From JABMRP01 sp964444795 (lineage in GTDB: Bacteria; Planctomycetota; Planctomycetia; Pirellulales; Thermoguttaceae), in contig CAYUIQ010000196.1 in assembly GCA_964444795.1 (NCBI GenBank), forward strand, positions 1 to 17,108: a DNA stretch of 17,108 nt, in the 5' to 3' direction. A program made the position numbers and the translations under genes. Positions 7,411-14,482 of the stretch are shown one piece after another. A model generated the notes under the pieces. The model ran no database searches and was not told where the DNA came from. It saw only the letters and a list, made by a program, of their open reading frames with translations. The first letter of the stretch is position 1, and the number at the start of each line of letters is the position of its first letter.

Positions 7411-8505
7411 ATGGTACAACGAAAACACGACGAAGACCTGTTCAAGAACACCACCATGACCTTCGGGGAGCACCTCGAAGAGTTGCGTGTGTGCTTGTTT
7501 CGGTCGCTGGTGGGGTTGGTTCTCGGCTTTGCCGTGGGCCTCTGGTTTGGCAACGCGGTTGTCCGGCTCATTCAAGAACCGTTGACCGACAGCCTGGAAA
7601 GCTACTATGGGAAGCAAGCCGACGATCGGTTGAAAGCGCGGATTGACGGTCTACAGGCGACCGAGGGGGAGGCAACGGAAGAAGGCGGCGCGGCTCCCCT
7701 GCCCGAGCATCTCAAGCGATATGAAGACCTGATCAAAGAGGATCGCTTGCTGTTCGACGAAGTCTACGTGCAGCCGCGGGACATTTTGGCTCAACTGCAC
7801 AACGCCTATCCGGAGTCGTTCGAGGGCGTCGAGATCCCCCGGGACGATTCCGAGAAAAACCTCCGCAAGTCGGACCTGATGCCGATCTACATCTGGCATT
7901 CGATCGCCGAAGACGACCGCATTAAGACCAAGAGCCTCAACGCCCACGAGGCGTTCATGATCTGGATCAAGGCGTCGCTATTGGTCGGTTTCCTGATCGC
8001 CAGCCCGTGGATCTTCTACCAGATCTGGTCTTTCGTCGCGGCCGGCCTGTACCCACAAGAGAAGAGCTTCGTCCACGTTTTTCTGCCCTTTAGTATCGCC
8101 TTGTTCCTGGCCGGGGCGGCGCTGGCCTTCTTCATGGTGATCCCCGTCGTGCTGGATTTTCTTTTCAAATTCAACAGCGCGTTGGGCATCGATCCCGACC
8201 CGCGGATCAGCGAGTGGCTAGGGTTCGTGTTGATGCTACCGTTGGGATTCGGCATCAGCTTCCAATTGCCGCTGGTGATGCTGTTTCTTCAGCGAATCGG
8301 GGTGTTCTCGGTCGAGATTTACATCGCCAAGTGGCGGATCGCCATCCTGGTAATCTCCGTCCTTTCCATGTTCCTCACGCCGGCCGATCCGACGAGCATG
8401 CTGCTGATGGCCGTTCCGCTGACGATACTCTATTTTGGCGGCATCATCCTCTGTCAGTACATGCCCAACACGAGCAGCCCGTTTGCCGAGGAAGAGGGGG
8501 ATTAG
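7411..8505 (+). CDS. tatC: Twin-arginine translocase subunit TatC with large periplasmic insert
   Basis: TatC is the membrane receptor for twin-arginine signal peptides. This 364-residue protein has six hydrophobic segments (about 27-47, 183-206, 222-247, 268-293, 308-323 and 328-348) and key residues of the family. E24 and R26 in HLEELR match E. coli E15 and R17; F208 and E217 in WSFVAAGLYPQEK match F94 and E103. E. coli E170 is replaced by Q285 (GISFQLPL). Between helices 1 and 2, residues of about 60-175 form a charged insert some 100 residues longer than in E. coli (258 residues in total). The insert should lie in the periplasm by TatC topology. No tatA or tatB is nearby. No Shine-Dalgarno sequence is visible; the start at MVQRKHDEDL keeps an acidic N-tail. 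Confidence 0.93.
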   Translation: MVQRKHDEDLFKNTTMTFGEHLEELRVCLFRSLVGLVLGFAVGLWFGNAVVRLIQEPLTDSLESYYGKQADDRLKARIDGLQATEGEATEEGGAAPLPEHLKRYEDLIKEDRLLFDEVYVQPRDILAQLHNAYPESFEGVEIPRDDSEKNLRKSDLMPIYIWHSIAEDDRIKTKSLNAHEAFMIWIKASLLVGFLIASPWIFYQIWSFVAAGLYPQEKSFVHVFLPFSIALFLAGAALAFFMVIPVVLDFLFKFNSALGIDPDPRISEWLGFVLMLPLGFGISFQLPLVMLFLQRIGVFSVEIYIAKWRIAILVISVLSMFLTPADPTSMLLMAVPLTILYFGGIILCQYMPNTSSPFAEEEGD

Positions 8506-8514
8506 CGATTAGCA

Positions 8515-8557
8515 TCGCCAGGCAAGTCAGCACTTCTTGGTCATGGGTGCTTGGCGA
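8515..8557. terminator. Hairpin between convergent tatC and PII genes
   Basis: TCGCCAGGCA (8515-8524) and TGCTTGGCGA (8548-8557) pair over 10 bp with one G-T pair and a 23-base loop, in the 57-base gap between two convergent stop codons. The position suits a bidirectional terminator, but no T-run follows on either strand. Confidence 0.35.
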
Positions 8558-8562
8558 TTCCC

Positions 8563-8910
8563 TCAGATTGCCTCGCGGCCCCGTTCGCCGGTACGAATGC
8601 GGATGCAATCGTCCATGGGCACGATGAAAATCTTGCCGTCGCCGATCTCGCCCTCGGCACCGGTTCGCCCGCCCTCGACGATCGCCGCGATGGTGGGTTC
8701 TACAAATTCGTCGTTCACGGCAATCTGCAACTGCACCTTGCGCCGCAGGTTGATGGTGAATTCGTGGCCCCGATAGACTTCCGTGTGGCCTTTCTGCCGG
8801 CCGAACCCCTGCACGTCCATGACCGTCATCCGAAACACTTCGACTTCCGTCAGCGCGGCTTTGACCGCTTCGAGCCGGTGGGGTTGAATGATCGCAATGA
8901 TCAGTTTCAT
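8563..8910 (-). CDS. glnB: PII nitrogen-regulatory protein with Phe at the T-loop uridylylation site
   Basis: This 115-residue protein has the full PII pattern: MKLIIAIIQPHRLEAVKAAL, the T-loop GFGRQKGHTEVYRGHEFTINL, then GEIGDGKIFIVP and the C-terminal RIRTGE. PII trimers sense ATP/ADP and 2-oxoglutarate and control nitrogen metabolism by binding partners. Residue 51, the tyrosine uridylylated in E. coli GlnB, is Phe here, while Y46 is kept. K9 of E. coli is Q9, and about three residues are inserted before IGDGKIF. The start at 8910 matches the family and has GGAGGAG at 8921-8927; an ATG at 8958 would add 16 unrelated residues. No amtB, glnA or glnD is in the window, so GlnB and GlnK cannot be told apart by context. 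Confidence 0.95.
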   Translation of the reverse strand: MKLIIAIIQPHRLEAVKAALTEVEVFRMTVMDVQGFGRQKGHTEVYRGHEFTINLRRKVQLQIAVNDEFVEPTIAAIVEGGRTGAEGEIGDGKIFIVPMDDCIRIRTGERGREAI

Positions 8911-8995
8911 GGCAGTATACCTCCTCCGGCGTCGGCAAAGCGTGTCGGATTCGCGCACGCGACAGTGGATCAGAAGCCAGGAATCTTCCTCCTAG

Positions 8996-9024
8996 ATCAT
9001 ACCGTGCCCATCACCGGGCCTCAA
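8996..9024 (-). promoter_or_regulatory. Sigma70-type promoter for the PII gene
   Basis: On the minus strand TTGAGG (9019-9024) and TATGAT (8996-9001) are exactly 17 bases apart, with four and five consensus matches. The nine bases GGCCTCAAG that include the -35 box are repeated 12 bases further upstream, which could be an activator site or chance. No sigma54-type -24/-12 element was seen. Confidence 0.5.
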
Positions 9025-9041
9025 GACCGGCCTCAAGGGCC

Positions 9042-9206
9042 CTATCCAGCACTCTCCATTGCCGGCTTGAGGACCGACGCGACGGCGGTGGGCGGTTGCA
9101 GTGCGGATTGTGTCGCGGATTGCGACTGCGTGCCGGCTTCCACCGACGGCGGATAGGCGTGCAGTCCGTGTTCGACCACGTCCAGGCCCGTTTTCCGGCG
9201 ACGCAC
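9042..9206 (-). CDS. Possible 54-codon gene of unknown function, or gene remnant
   Basis: From a GTG at 9204-9206 this frame encodes VRRRKTGLDVVEHGLHAYPPS... and ends ...VLKPAMESAG just before the PII promoter. About 70 per cent of its codons end in G or C, like the real genes here, which is the main support. Against it, the GTG lies inside the 28-nt palindrome, there is no ribosome-binding site, and no family is recognised. It could be the remains of a gene whose start was lost when the palindrome arrived, or a chance frame. Confidence 0.25.
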   Translation of the reverse strand: MRRRKTGLDVVEHGLHAYPPSVEAGTQSQSATQSALQPPTAVASVLKPAMESAG

Positions 9207-9230
9207 TGCTTGCAAGCAAGCAGTGGCACA
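9203..9230. repeat. 28-nt palindromic repeat, copy 2
   Basis: All 28 bases match 26-53 in the same orientation; the hairpin core is 9204-9225 with 9-bp arms and a CAAG loop. It lies about 40 bases before the HzsA-related gene, inside the divergent intergenic region. Flanking bases differ from copy 1. Confidence 0.75.
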
Positions 9231-9269
9231 GACTAGGATTGTCGTGTCCGATCCGATGTCGAAAGGGAA

Positions 9270-11777
9270 ATGAACCTCATGCCACGGTCGATCTGCGTAA
9301 CGGGAGTTCTCGCGCTGCTCTCGGCAATGTGCTCCGGGCGTATCGCGGCGGCGGAACCGAAGGCCGAGCCTCGCCAGGCCGCCACGCGCGAGGGCGTCGT
9401 CCGGGATTGGATGCTCCAGGACTACATGAGCATCGCGCTGCCCGAGGCCTTGGAGAGGCAAAAGCAACGGTGGCGAGAAAAGTATCTCCCCGCGCGCGAG
9501 TCGAAGCCCGACGCGCCCGTGCTTGAGGATCTGGCCTGTTTTGTCAGCCGGACCGACGCGATCGTCGAGCAGCGGATGACGGCCCGGGTGTTGGAGGAAA
9601 TCGGGGCGGACGGCAAGTGGCTGCGAGGGGAGATGGACCGGCTGGTCGACGCCTCGATACCCGGCGGCGATCCCCGTTGGAAGGCGATCTACACGACCGC
9701 GTGCGAATTTCGCCGAACTCGACGCTTACAACCGCTGACGGACCGGTGGACACGGTTCGTGTTCGACCAGCGGCGGCATATCCGCAATACGTGGAAGTAT
9801 ACCGAAGGGCTTTCCGATGCCCAGGGAAGTCGCATCTTCCTGCCCGGCTCGTCGATCGAGCTACTGGAAATGGACGGCTCGTACGGCACGGTCCGTACAC
9901 TGCTGGACGACCCGGGGGGCGTGTTGCGCAATGCCGACGTATCGTACGACGGCCGGCGAATTCTGTTCGCCTGGAAGAAGTCGGACCGGCAGGACGATTT
10001 CCATCTGTATGAAATGGACGCCGACGGCGGCAACGTGCGGCAATTGACCGCCGGCCTGGGACTGGCCGATTACGAGGGTGTCTATCTGCCCGACGGCAAT
10101 ATCCTCTTCAGCTCGACACGGTGCGTGCAAACGGTCGACTGTAACTGGACGGAGGTGAGCAACCTCTACCTGATGGACACCCAGGGGCGTTTCATGCGAC
10201 GCGTCGGGTTCGATCAGGTGCATACGATCTTTCCCACGGTCGCCGACGACGGGCGCGTGCTCTACACGCGTTGGGACTACAACGATCGGGCGCAGATCTA
10301 CACGCAGCCCGTCTTCCAGATGAACCCCGACGGCACCAACCAGCGCGAGTTTTACGGCGGAAGCTCATGGTTTCCCACCAATGTGGTCCACACCCGAAAA
10401 ATCCCGGGCGTGCCCAAGGCGGTGGCCATTGTGACCGGCCATCACATGCCGGCGCACGGCAAGCTGGCGATTATCGATCCGGCCGCGGGACGCCAGGAGG
10501 GTCGTGGCATCCAACTGATCGCCCCGGTCCGGGAGACCGAACCGATCCGCATCGACAAATACGCGCAAGGCGGAAACCAGTTTCAGTATCCCTACCCGTT
10601 GGATGAACACCGGTTCCTGGTTACCCTGTCGCTGCCCACGCCGGAGGGTAAGCTGGGGCGGTTCAACATCTACCTCATCGACATCGACGGCCGTCGCGAA
10701 CTGTTGGTCGAAGGCCGAGAGTCGGGTGAGGGGATCGGTTGCCGGCAGATCGTGCCCCTGGCTCCCCGAGAGAAGCCCCACTTGCGACCCAGCACGGTCG
10801 ATTATCGCCGCCAGGCGGGAACGTTCTATGTGCAGGACGTGTACGAAGGCGCGGCGCTGGAGGGGATCGCTCGCGGCACGGTCAAGCGGTTGCGGGTCGT
10901 CGCTCTGCGGTATCGGGCCGCGGGAATCGGCCGCACCAATCAGAAGGGCCCGGGCGGGAGTTCCAACGTCTCGACGCCGATCGCCGTGGGCAACGCCTCG
11001 TGGGACGTCAAGGAAGTATTCGGCACGGCCACCGTGCATGACGACGGCTCGGCATGGTTCGAGGCACCCGTGCGAACGCCCGTCTATTTTCAGGCGCTGG
11101 ACGAGAAGAACCACGTCGTGCAGACGATGCGAAGTTGGGCCACGTTGATGCCGGGCGAACATCAGGCCTGCGTCGGTTGCCACGCCCATAAGAACAGCAC
11201 CCCTCGGGCGACCCGCGGCATGTCGGCGGCCATGCAATCCGGCCCGGAGCAACTGGCCCCGTTTTACGGCCCGACGCGCGGGTTTAGCTTTGCCAAGGAA
11301 ATCCAACCGATTCTGAATCGCCATTGCGTCGCGTGTCACGACGGCACCGACGACGTGCCGTACGATCTTTCGGGCGAACCGGTCCACGTGGACAGCATGC
11401 GCCGGGTGCTCAGCCAGTCGTACCTGGCCTTGACGCACACCCGGGGCACCAACGGAACCCACGATCACCCGATGGTCAATTGGATGGACAGCATGTCCGG
11501 CCCCGGCATGTTGCCGCCCTATCACCGCGGCGCCGGCACGAGCAAGCTAATGAAGCTCTTGGAAGCGGGCCACGAGAAGGTGAAGCTGTCGCCGGAGGAG
11601 ATGGACAAGCTCGCCTGCTGGATCGACCTGGCGGTCCCCTACTGCGGCGATTATACGGAGGCAAACCTCTGGTCGGCCAAGGATCGGCAACTCTACGAGC
11701 GTTTTACCGCGAAGCGCCGCGTCGAAGAAGAGCGAGAGCAGGCGAACATCCGCGATTGGATCGATCACCGACAGTAG
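9270..11777 (+). CDS. HzsA-related dihaem c-type cytochrome with PD40 beta-propeller
   Basis: This 835-residue exported protein begins with a signal peptide (about 1-28, ending GRIAAAEP). A helical N-terminal region to about 170 is followed by a PD40/TolB-like propeller (about 175-600) with units such as DADGGNVRQLTAG, LPDGNILFSSTRC and DDGRVLYTRWDYNDR. The C-terminal part has two haem c sites: C634-x2-C637-H638 (CVGCH) and C686-x2-C689-H690 (CVACH), then SKLMKLLEAGHEKVKLSPEEMDKLACWID. The order and motifs resemble the alpha subunit of hydrazine synthase and its many planctomycete relatives; with no beta/gamma subunits here, hydrazine synthesis is not implied. The substrate is unknown. GAAAGGG at 9261-9267 fits an ATG at 9279 better than that at 9270, so MPRSICV... 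may be the true start. ettA follows after 53 bases. A paralogue lies at 14483-16855. Confidence 0.88.
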   Translation: MNLMPRSICVTGVLALLSAMCSGRIAAAEPKAEPRQAATREGVVRDWMLQDYMSIALPEALERQKQRWREKYLPARESKPDAPVLEDLACFVSRTDAIVEQRMTARVLEEIGADGKWLRGEMDRLVDASIPGGDPRWKAIYTTACEFRRTRRLQPLTDRWTRFVFDQRRHIRNTWKYTEGLSDAQGSRIFLPGSSIELLEMDGSYGTVRTLLDDPGGVLRNADVSYDGRRILFAWKKSDRQDDFHLYEMDADGGNVRQLTAGLGLADYEGVYLPDGNILFSSTRCVQTVDCNWTEVSNLYLMDTQGRFMRRVGFDQVHTIFPTVADDGRVLYTRWDYNDRAQIYTQPVFQMNPDGTNQREFYGGSSWFPTNVVHTRKIPGVPKAVAIVTGHHMPAHGKLAIIDPAAGRQEGRGIQLIAPVRETEPIRIDKYAQGGNQFQYPYPLDEHRFLVTLSLPTPEGKLGRFNIYLIDIDGRRELLVEGRESGEGIGCRQIVPLAPREKPHLRPSTVDYRRQAGTFYVQDVYEGAALEGIARGTVKRLRVVALRYRAAGIGRTNQKGPGGSSNVSTPIAVGNASWDVKEVFGTATVHDDGSAWFEAPVRTPVYFQALDEKNHVVQTMRSWATLMPGEHQACVGCHAHKNSTPRATRGMSAAMQSGPEQLAPFYGPTRGFSFAKEIQPILNRHCVACHDGTDDVPYDLSGEPVHVDSMRRVLSQSYLALTHTRGTNGTHDHPMVNWMDSMSGPGMLPPYHRGAGTSKLMKLLEAGHEKVKLSPEEMDKLACWIDLAVPYCGDYTEANLWSAKDRQLYERFTAKRRVEEEREQANIRDWIDHRQ

Positions 11778-11830
11778 CCGTTTAGCTAGCCCCCTAGTCA
11801 ACGCGCTCGACCTGAGGTACGCTTTCTTGC

Positions 11831-13516
11831 ATGGCTCCACAGTTTATCTTTGAAATGCAGGACGTGAGCAAGGCCTTCGGCGAGAAGGTCGTGCTGCGGG
11901 ACATTAGTCTGTCGTTCTACTACGGCGCCAAGATCGGCGTGGTCGGCGAGAACGGGGCCGGTAAGTCCACGCTCCTGAAGATCATGGCCGGTCTGGACAC
12001 GGACATCGACGGCACCGCCTCCCTTGCCAAGGGGATGCGGGCTCGTTACGTCGCCCAGGAGCCGCTCATGGACCTGGACAAGACGGTCCGCGAGCACCTG
12101 CGCATGGCGGTCAAGCCGATCCAGGACCCGGTGGATCGGTTCCATGAGATTTCCCAGCGCATGGCCGACCCCCAGGAGGGTGACGATTTCGACAAGCTGA
12201 TGGACGAGATGGGCCGGCTCCAGGAGACGATCGACGCCTCCGGCGGCTGGGAGTTGGACCGTCTCATGGACATCGCTTCCGACGCCCTCGTGCTGCCACC
12301 CGACGATACACCCGTTCGCCAGCTTTCCGGCGGCGAGCGCCGGCGCGTGGCAATCTGCATGGCCCTTCTGGAGAAGCCCGACCTCTTGCTCTTGGACGAG
12401 CCGACCAACCATCTGGACGCGGAGACGGCCCAGTGGCTGGAGCAGACGCTACGGGCATACCCCGGCACGGTGATCATTTCCACGCATGACCGCTACTTCC
12501 TCGACAACATCACGAAGTGGATTCTGGAGCTTGAGAACAGCCACGGTCTGCCGTTTGAAGGAAACTATTCGTCCTGGCTGGCACAAAAAGCGGAAATCCT
12601 GCGAGTGACGGAGAAGAAGGAGAGTCAGCGTCAAAAGACGCTCCAGCGGGAACTGGATTGGATTCGCAACTCCCATGAAGGCCGCAAGCAGAAGAACCAA
12701 GCCCGGATCACGGCCTACGAGCAATTGGCCGGCGAACAAACGGTCGACGCGAAGAGCGAAACGGTCATCCAAATCGACCCGGGGGCTCGTTTGGGGGAAC
12801 GTGTGCTGGCGGTCAAGCATGTCAGCAAGGGTTTTCAAGTCGGCGATCAATTCCTCAACCTGCTCGAGGATTGCACCTTTAACCTTCCCCGCGGCGCGAT
12901 CGTTGGTGTGATTGGCCCCAATGGCACGGGCAAGACGACGCTGTTCCGCATGATTGTGGACCAGGAGAAGCCCGACAAAGGCACGATCGAACTGGGCCCC
13001 ACCGTGCTCCTCTCCCACGTCGACCAGCACCGCGACGCCCTGGACGACCGGAAAACGGTTTTTGAGGAAATCACCGACGGCCAGGATACGATCACGCTGG
13101 GGACCACCGCGGTAAACTCCCGCGTCTACGTCTCGCGTTTCAACTTCCGCCGCACCGCGCAACAGAAGAAGGTGGGCGAGTGTTCCGGCGGCGAGCGTAA
13201 CCGAATTCATCTTGCCAAGATGCTCCGCCGGGGCGGCAACCTGCTGTTGCTGGACGAACCGACCAACGATCTCGACGTGGGCACGATGCGCGTTCTGGAG
13301 CAGGGACTGATCGACTTCCCCGGCTGCGCCATGGTGATCAGCCACGACCGTTTCTTTCTCGATCGCATCGCCACGCATCTTCTGATCATGGAAGGCAACG
13401 GCAAGACGCGATGGTTTGAAGGAAACTTCGCCGACTACGAACAAGCCGTCCTGGCCGAGAACCCCGAACGCGTAGCCCATCGCCGGAACAAGTACAAGCG
13501 GTTGGCGTTACGGTGA
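11831..13516 (+). CDS. ettA: Energy-dependent translational throttle protein EttA (ABC-F ATPase)
   Basis: This 561-residue protein aligns by eye along its length with E. coli EttA, which binds the ribosomal E site and gates the first elongation step according to ATP/ADP level. It has two ABC domains and no membrane segments. The first has Walker A GENGAGKST (39-47), LSGGE (165-169) and LLLLDEPTNHLD with E190. The second has GPNGTGKTT (362-370), CSGGE (451-455) and LLLLDEPTNDLD with E476. The EttA arm falls near 90-135, and the linker (about 235-330) starts with GLPFEGNYSSWLAQK. The second signature has Cys in place of the usual Leu. The gene is 53 bases after the cytochrome gene with no clear terminator between, so it may be partly co-transcribed, though the functions seem unrelated. 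Confidence 0.96.
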   Translation: MAPQFIFEMQDVSKAFGEKVVLRDISLSFYYGAKIGVVGENGAGKSTLLKIMAGLDTDIDGTASLAKGMRARYVAQEPLMDLDKTVREHLRMAVKPIQDPVDRFHEISQRMADPQEGDDFDKLMDEMGRLQETIDASGGWELDRLMDIASDALVLPPDDTPVRQLSGGERRRVAICMALLEKPDLLLLDEPTNHLDAETAQWLEQTLRAYPGTVIISTHDRYFLDNITKWILELENSHGLPFEGNYSSWLAQKAEILRVTEKKESQRQKTLQRELDWIRNSHEGRKQKNQARITAYEQLAGEQTVDAKSETVIQIDPGARLGERVLAVKHVSKGFQVGDQFLNLLEDCTFNLPRGAIVGVIGPNGTGKTTLFRMIVDQEKPDKGTIELGPTVLLSHVDQHRDALDDRKTVFEEITDGQDTITLGTTAVNSRVYVSRFNFRRTAQQKKVGECSGGERNRIHLAKMLRRGGNLLLLDEPTNDLDVGTMRVLEQGLIDFPGCAMVISHDRFFLDRIATHLLIMEGNGKTRWFEGNFADYEQAVLAENPERVAHRRNKYKRLALR

Positions 13517-13568
13517 TTGTGCGGTTTACCGCGAGACGCCGCATCGAAGTTATTCCCGTCTCGGCACT

Positions 13569-14042
13569 TCACGGTATGAACAGCGGGCCACGCATGCGCC
13601 GTTCCGTCTCCTGGCCGAGCCGGATCAACCTCGGCCCCAGTTCCTTCAACTCGGCGCCCGAGGGGACGAACCGCTCGATCACCCGATAGGGCACGTCGGC
13701 CTTCTTATGGTCGGCCAGGCGCCACTTCACTTGCACCTTCTTCCTGTAATGGCGCTGCGCCGGGTCGTCGCGAGTTTGGATGATCTTGTAGTAGAGTTCG
13801 ACGAATCCCAACTCCGGCGGATGGCGCGGGCCCTCCAAGTGCGGGTCCATGTGCCGGACAATCTCGGCGTGCGTCCAAAGCACATGGGGCGCGTCGACCA
13901 CCTCCAGCGTCGTCGAAACGACCAAATCCTTGCCGTCCTGCGTAAACGTCAGCTTGGACTGACCGTCAACAGGCTTTGCCGCCGGTGCTGCCGTGGCGAC
14001 CACGCTAGCCAGCCAAACCGAAACCATTGCGTGAGCGATCAC
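13569..14042 (-). CDS. Exported protein of unknown function
   Basis: This 157-residue protein starts at a GTG, supported by AAGGAGGG at 14047-14054, five bases upstream. The N-terminus IAHAMVSVWLASVVATAAPAAKP looks like a signal peptide cleaved near residue 20, though it lacks a clear basic start. The mature part begins with a beta-rich stretch (SKLTFTQDGKDLVVSTTLEVVDAP), then LWTHAEIVRHMDPHLEGPRHPPELGFVELYYKIIQTRDDPA, and ends basic. The three His in HAEIVRHMDPH could bind metal, but this is speculation. No family is recognised. It is the third gene of a tight minus-strand set after the HzsA-related gene and the 113-residue gene (32-base gap), which suggests a linked envelope role. It converges on ettA. 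Confidence 0.7.
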   Translation of the reverse strand: MIAHAMVSVWLASVVATAAPAAKPVDGQSKLTFTQDGKDLVVSTTLEVVDAPHVLWTHAEIVRHMDPHLEGPRHPPELGFVELYYKIIQTRDDPAQRHYRKKVQVKWRLADHKKADVPYRVIERFVPSGAELKELGPRLIRLGQETERRMRGPLFIP

Positions 14043-14074
14043 GGAACCCTCCTTCGGAAAGAGCGGTCCGGTGT

Positions 14075-14416
14075 TCAGTCCTCGTCTTCCACGAGTCCCG
14101 AATTGACCATGAACTCTTCCACGAATTCGATGAACGGGCCGGGCATTTTCTTCTTCTTCGCATGTTTGGCCACGCGATCAAGTTGCTCTGCCATGTCGGC
14201 GATCTGCACGGGGGTCATGCGCTGGAGATAGTACGTCACGGCTTCCATGGCCTCGACGGCCCAATCTTCATCCACCGTGTCCTCGTCGGACAACTCGAAG
14301 AAGCTCATCGCGTGTAACACGCCCGCCAACAGGGGGTCGACCTTGAGACTCTTCGGAATCTCCGGCATCACGAACGCGCCCTTTGGCACCCAGACGATTG
14401 TACCCTTCTTGGCCAT
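14075..14416 (-). CDS. Small acidic protein of unknown function, in the HzsA-related operon
   Basis: This 113-residue protein has no signal peptide or membrane helix, so it should be cytoplasmic. It begins MAKKGTIVWVPKGAFVMPEIPKSLKVDP. The middle is acidic and helical (FELSDEDTVDEDWAVEAMEAVTYYLQRMTPVQIADMAEQLDRVAKHAKKKKMPG), and it ends FIEFVEEFMVNSGLVEDED. AAGGGG at 14426-14431, nine bases before the ATG, supports the start. It lies 66 bases after the HzsA-related gene and 32 before the exported protein gene. No domain is recognised. A cytoplasmic protein between two exported ones could be a regulator or chaperone for the set, but that rests only on position. Confidence 0.7.
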   Translation of the reverse strand: MAKKGTIVWVPKGAFVMPEIPKSLKVDPLLAGVLHAMSFFELSDEDTVDEDWAVEAMEAVTYYLQRMTPVQIADMAEQLDRVAKHAKKKKMPGPFIEFVEEFMVNSGLVEDED

Positions 14417-14482
14417 GATTGTTTTCCCCTTCTCGCTCGATTGTCACGCAAAACGCCGGGCACAAGTGCCGGGGCTAAACAT

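Larger units (their letters stand above)
8911..9269. other. 359-nt intergenic region between divergent PII and cytochrome genes
   Basis: Reading from the PII side, it holds the PII leader, a good minus-strand promoter (8996-9024), a doubtful 54-codon minus-strand frame (9042-9206) and the second 28-nt palindrome (9203-9230). GAAAGGG at 9261-9267 may be the ribosome-binding site of the following cytochrome gene. Nothing else is recognised. Confidence 0.6.

Noticed and set aside
26..9230. The two 28-nt repeats as ends of a mobile or integrated element
   Set aside because: The interval holds ordinary housekeeping genes (rpsT, manA, tatC, glnB) and no integrase or transposase.
26..9230. CRISPR-like repeat
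   Set aside because: There are only two copies, 9.2 kb apart, with no spacer array and no cas genes.
10365..11525. Long open frame antisense to the dihaem cytochrome gene (386 codons)
   Set aside because: The plus strand carries the propeller and CxxCH motifs; the antisense product is rich in Arg, His and Asp with no domain.
12449..13480. Long open frame antisense to ettA (343 codons)
   Set aside because: EttA matches its family along its length on the plus strand, so this is a shadow frame.
13532..13563. Hairpin between ettA and the exported protein gene as terminator
   Set aside because: The stem is only 7 bp (CGAGACG/CGTCTCG) with an 18-base loop and no T-run; it could easily be chance in GC-rich DNA.
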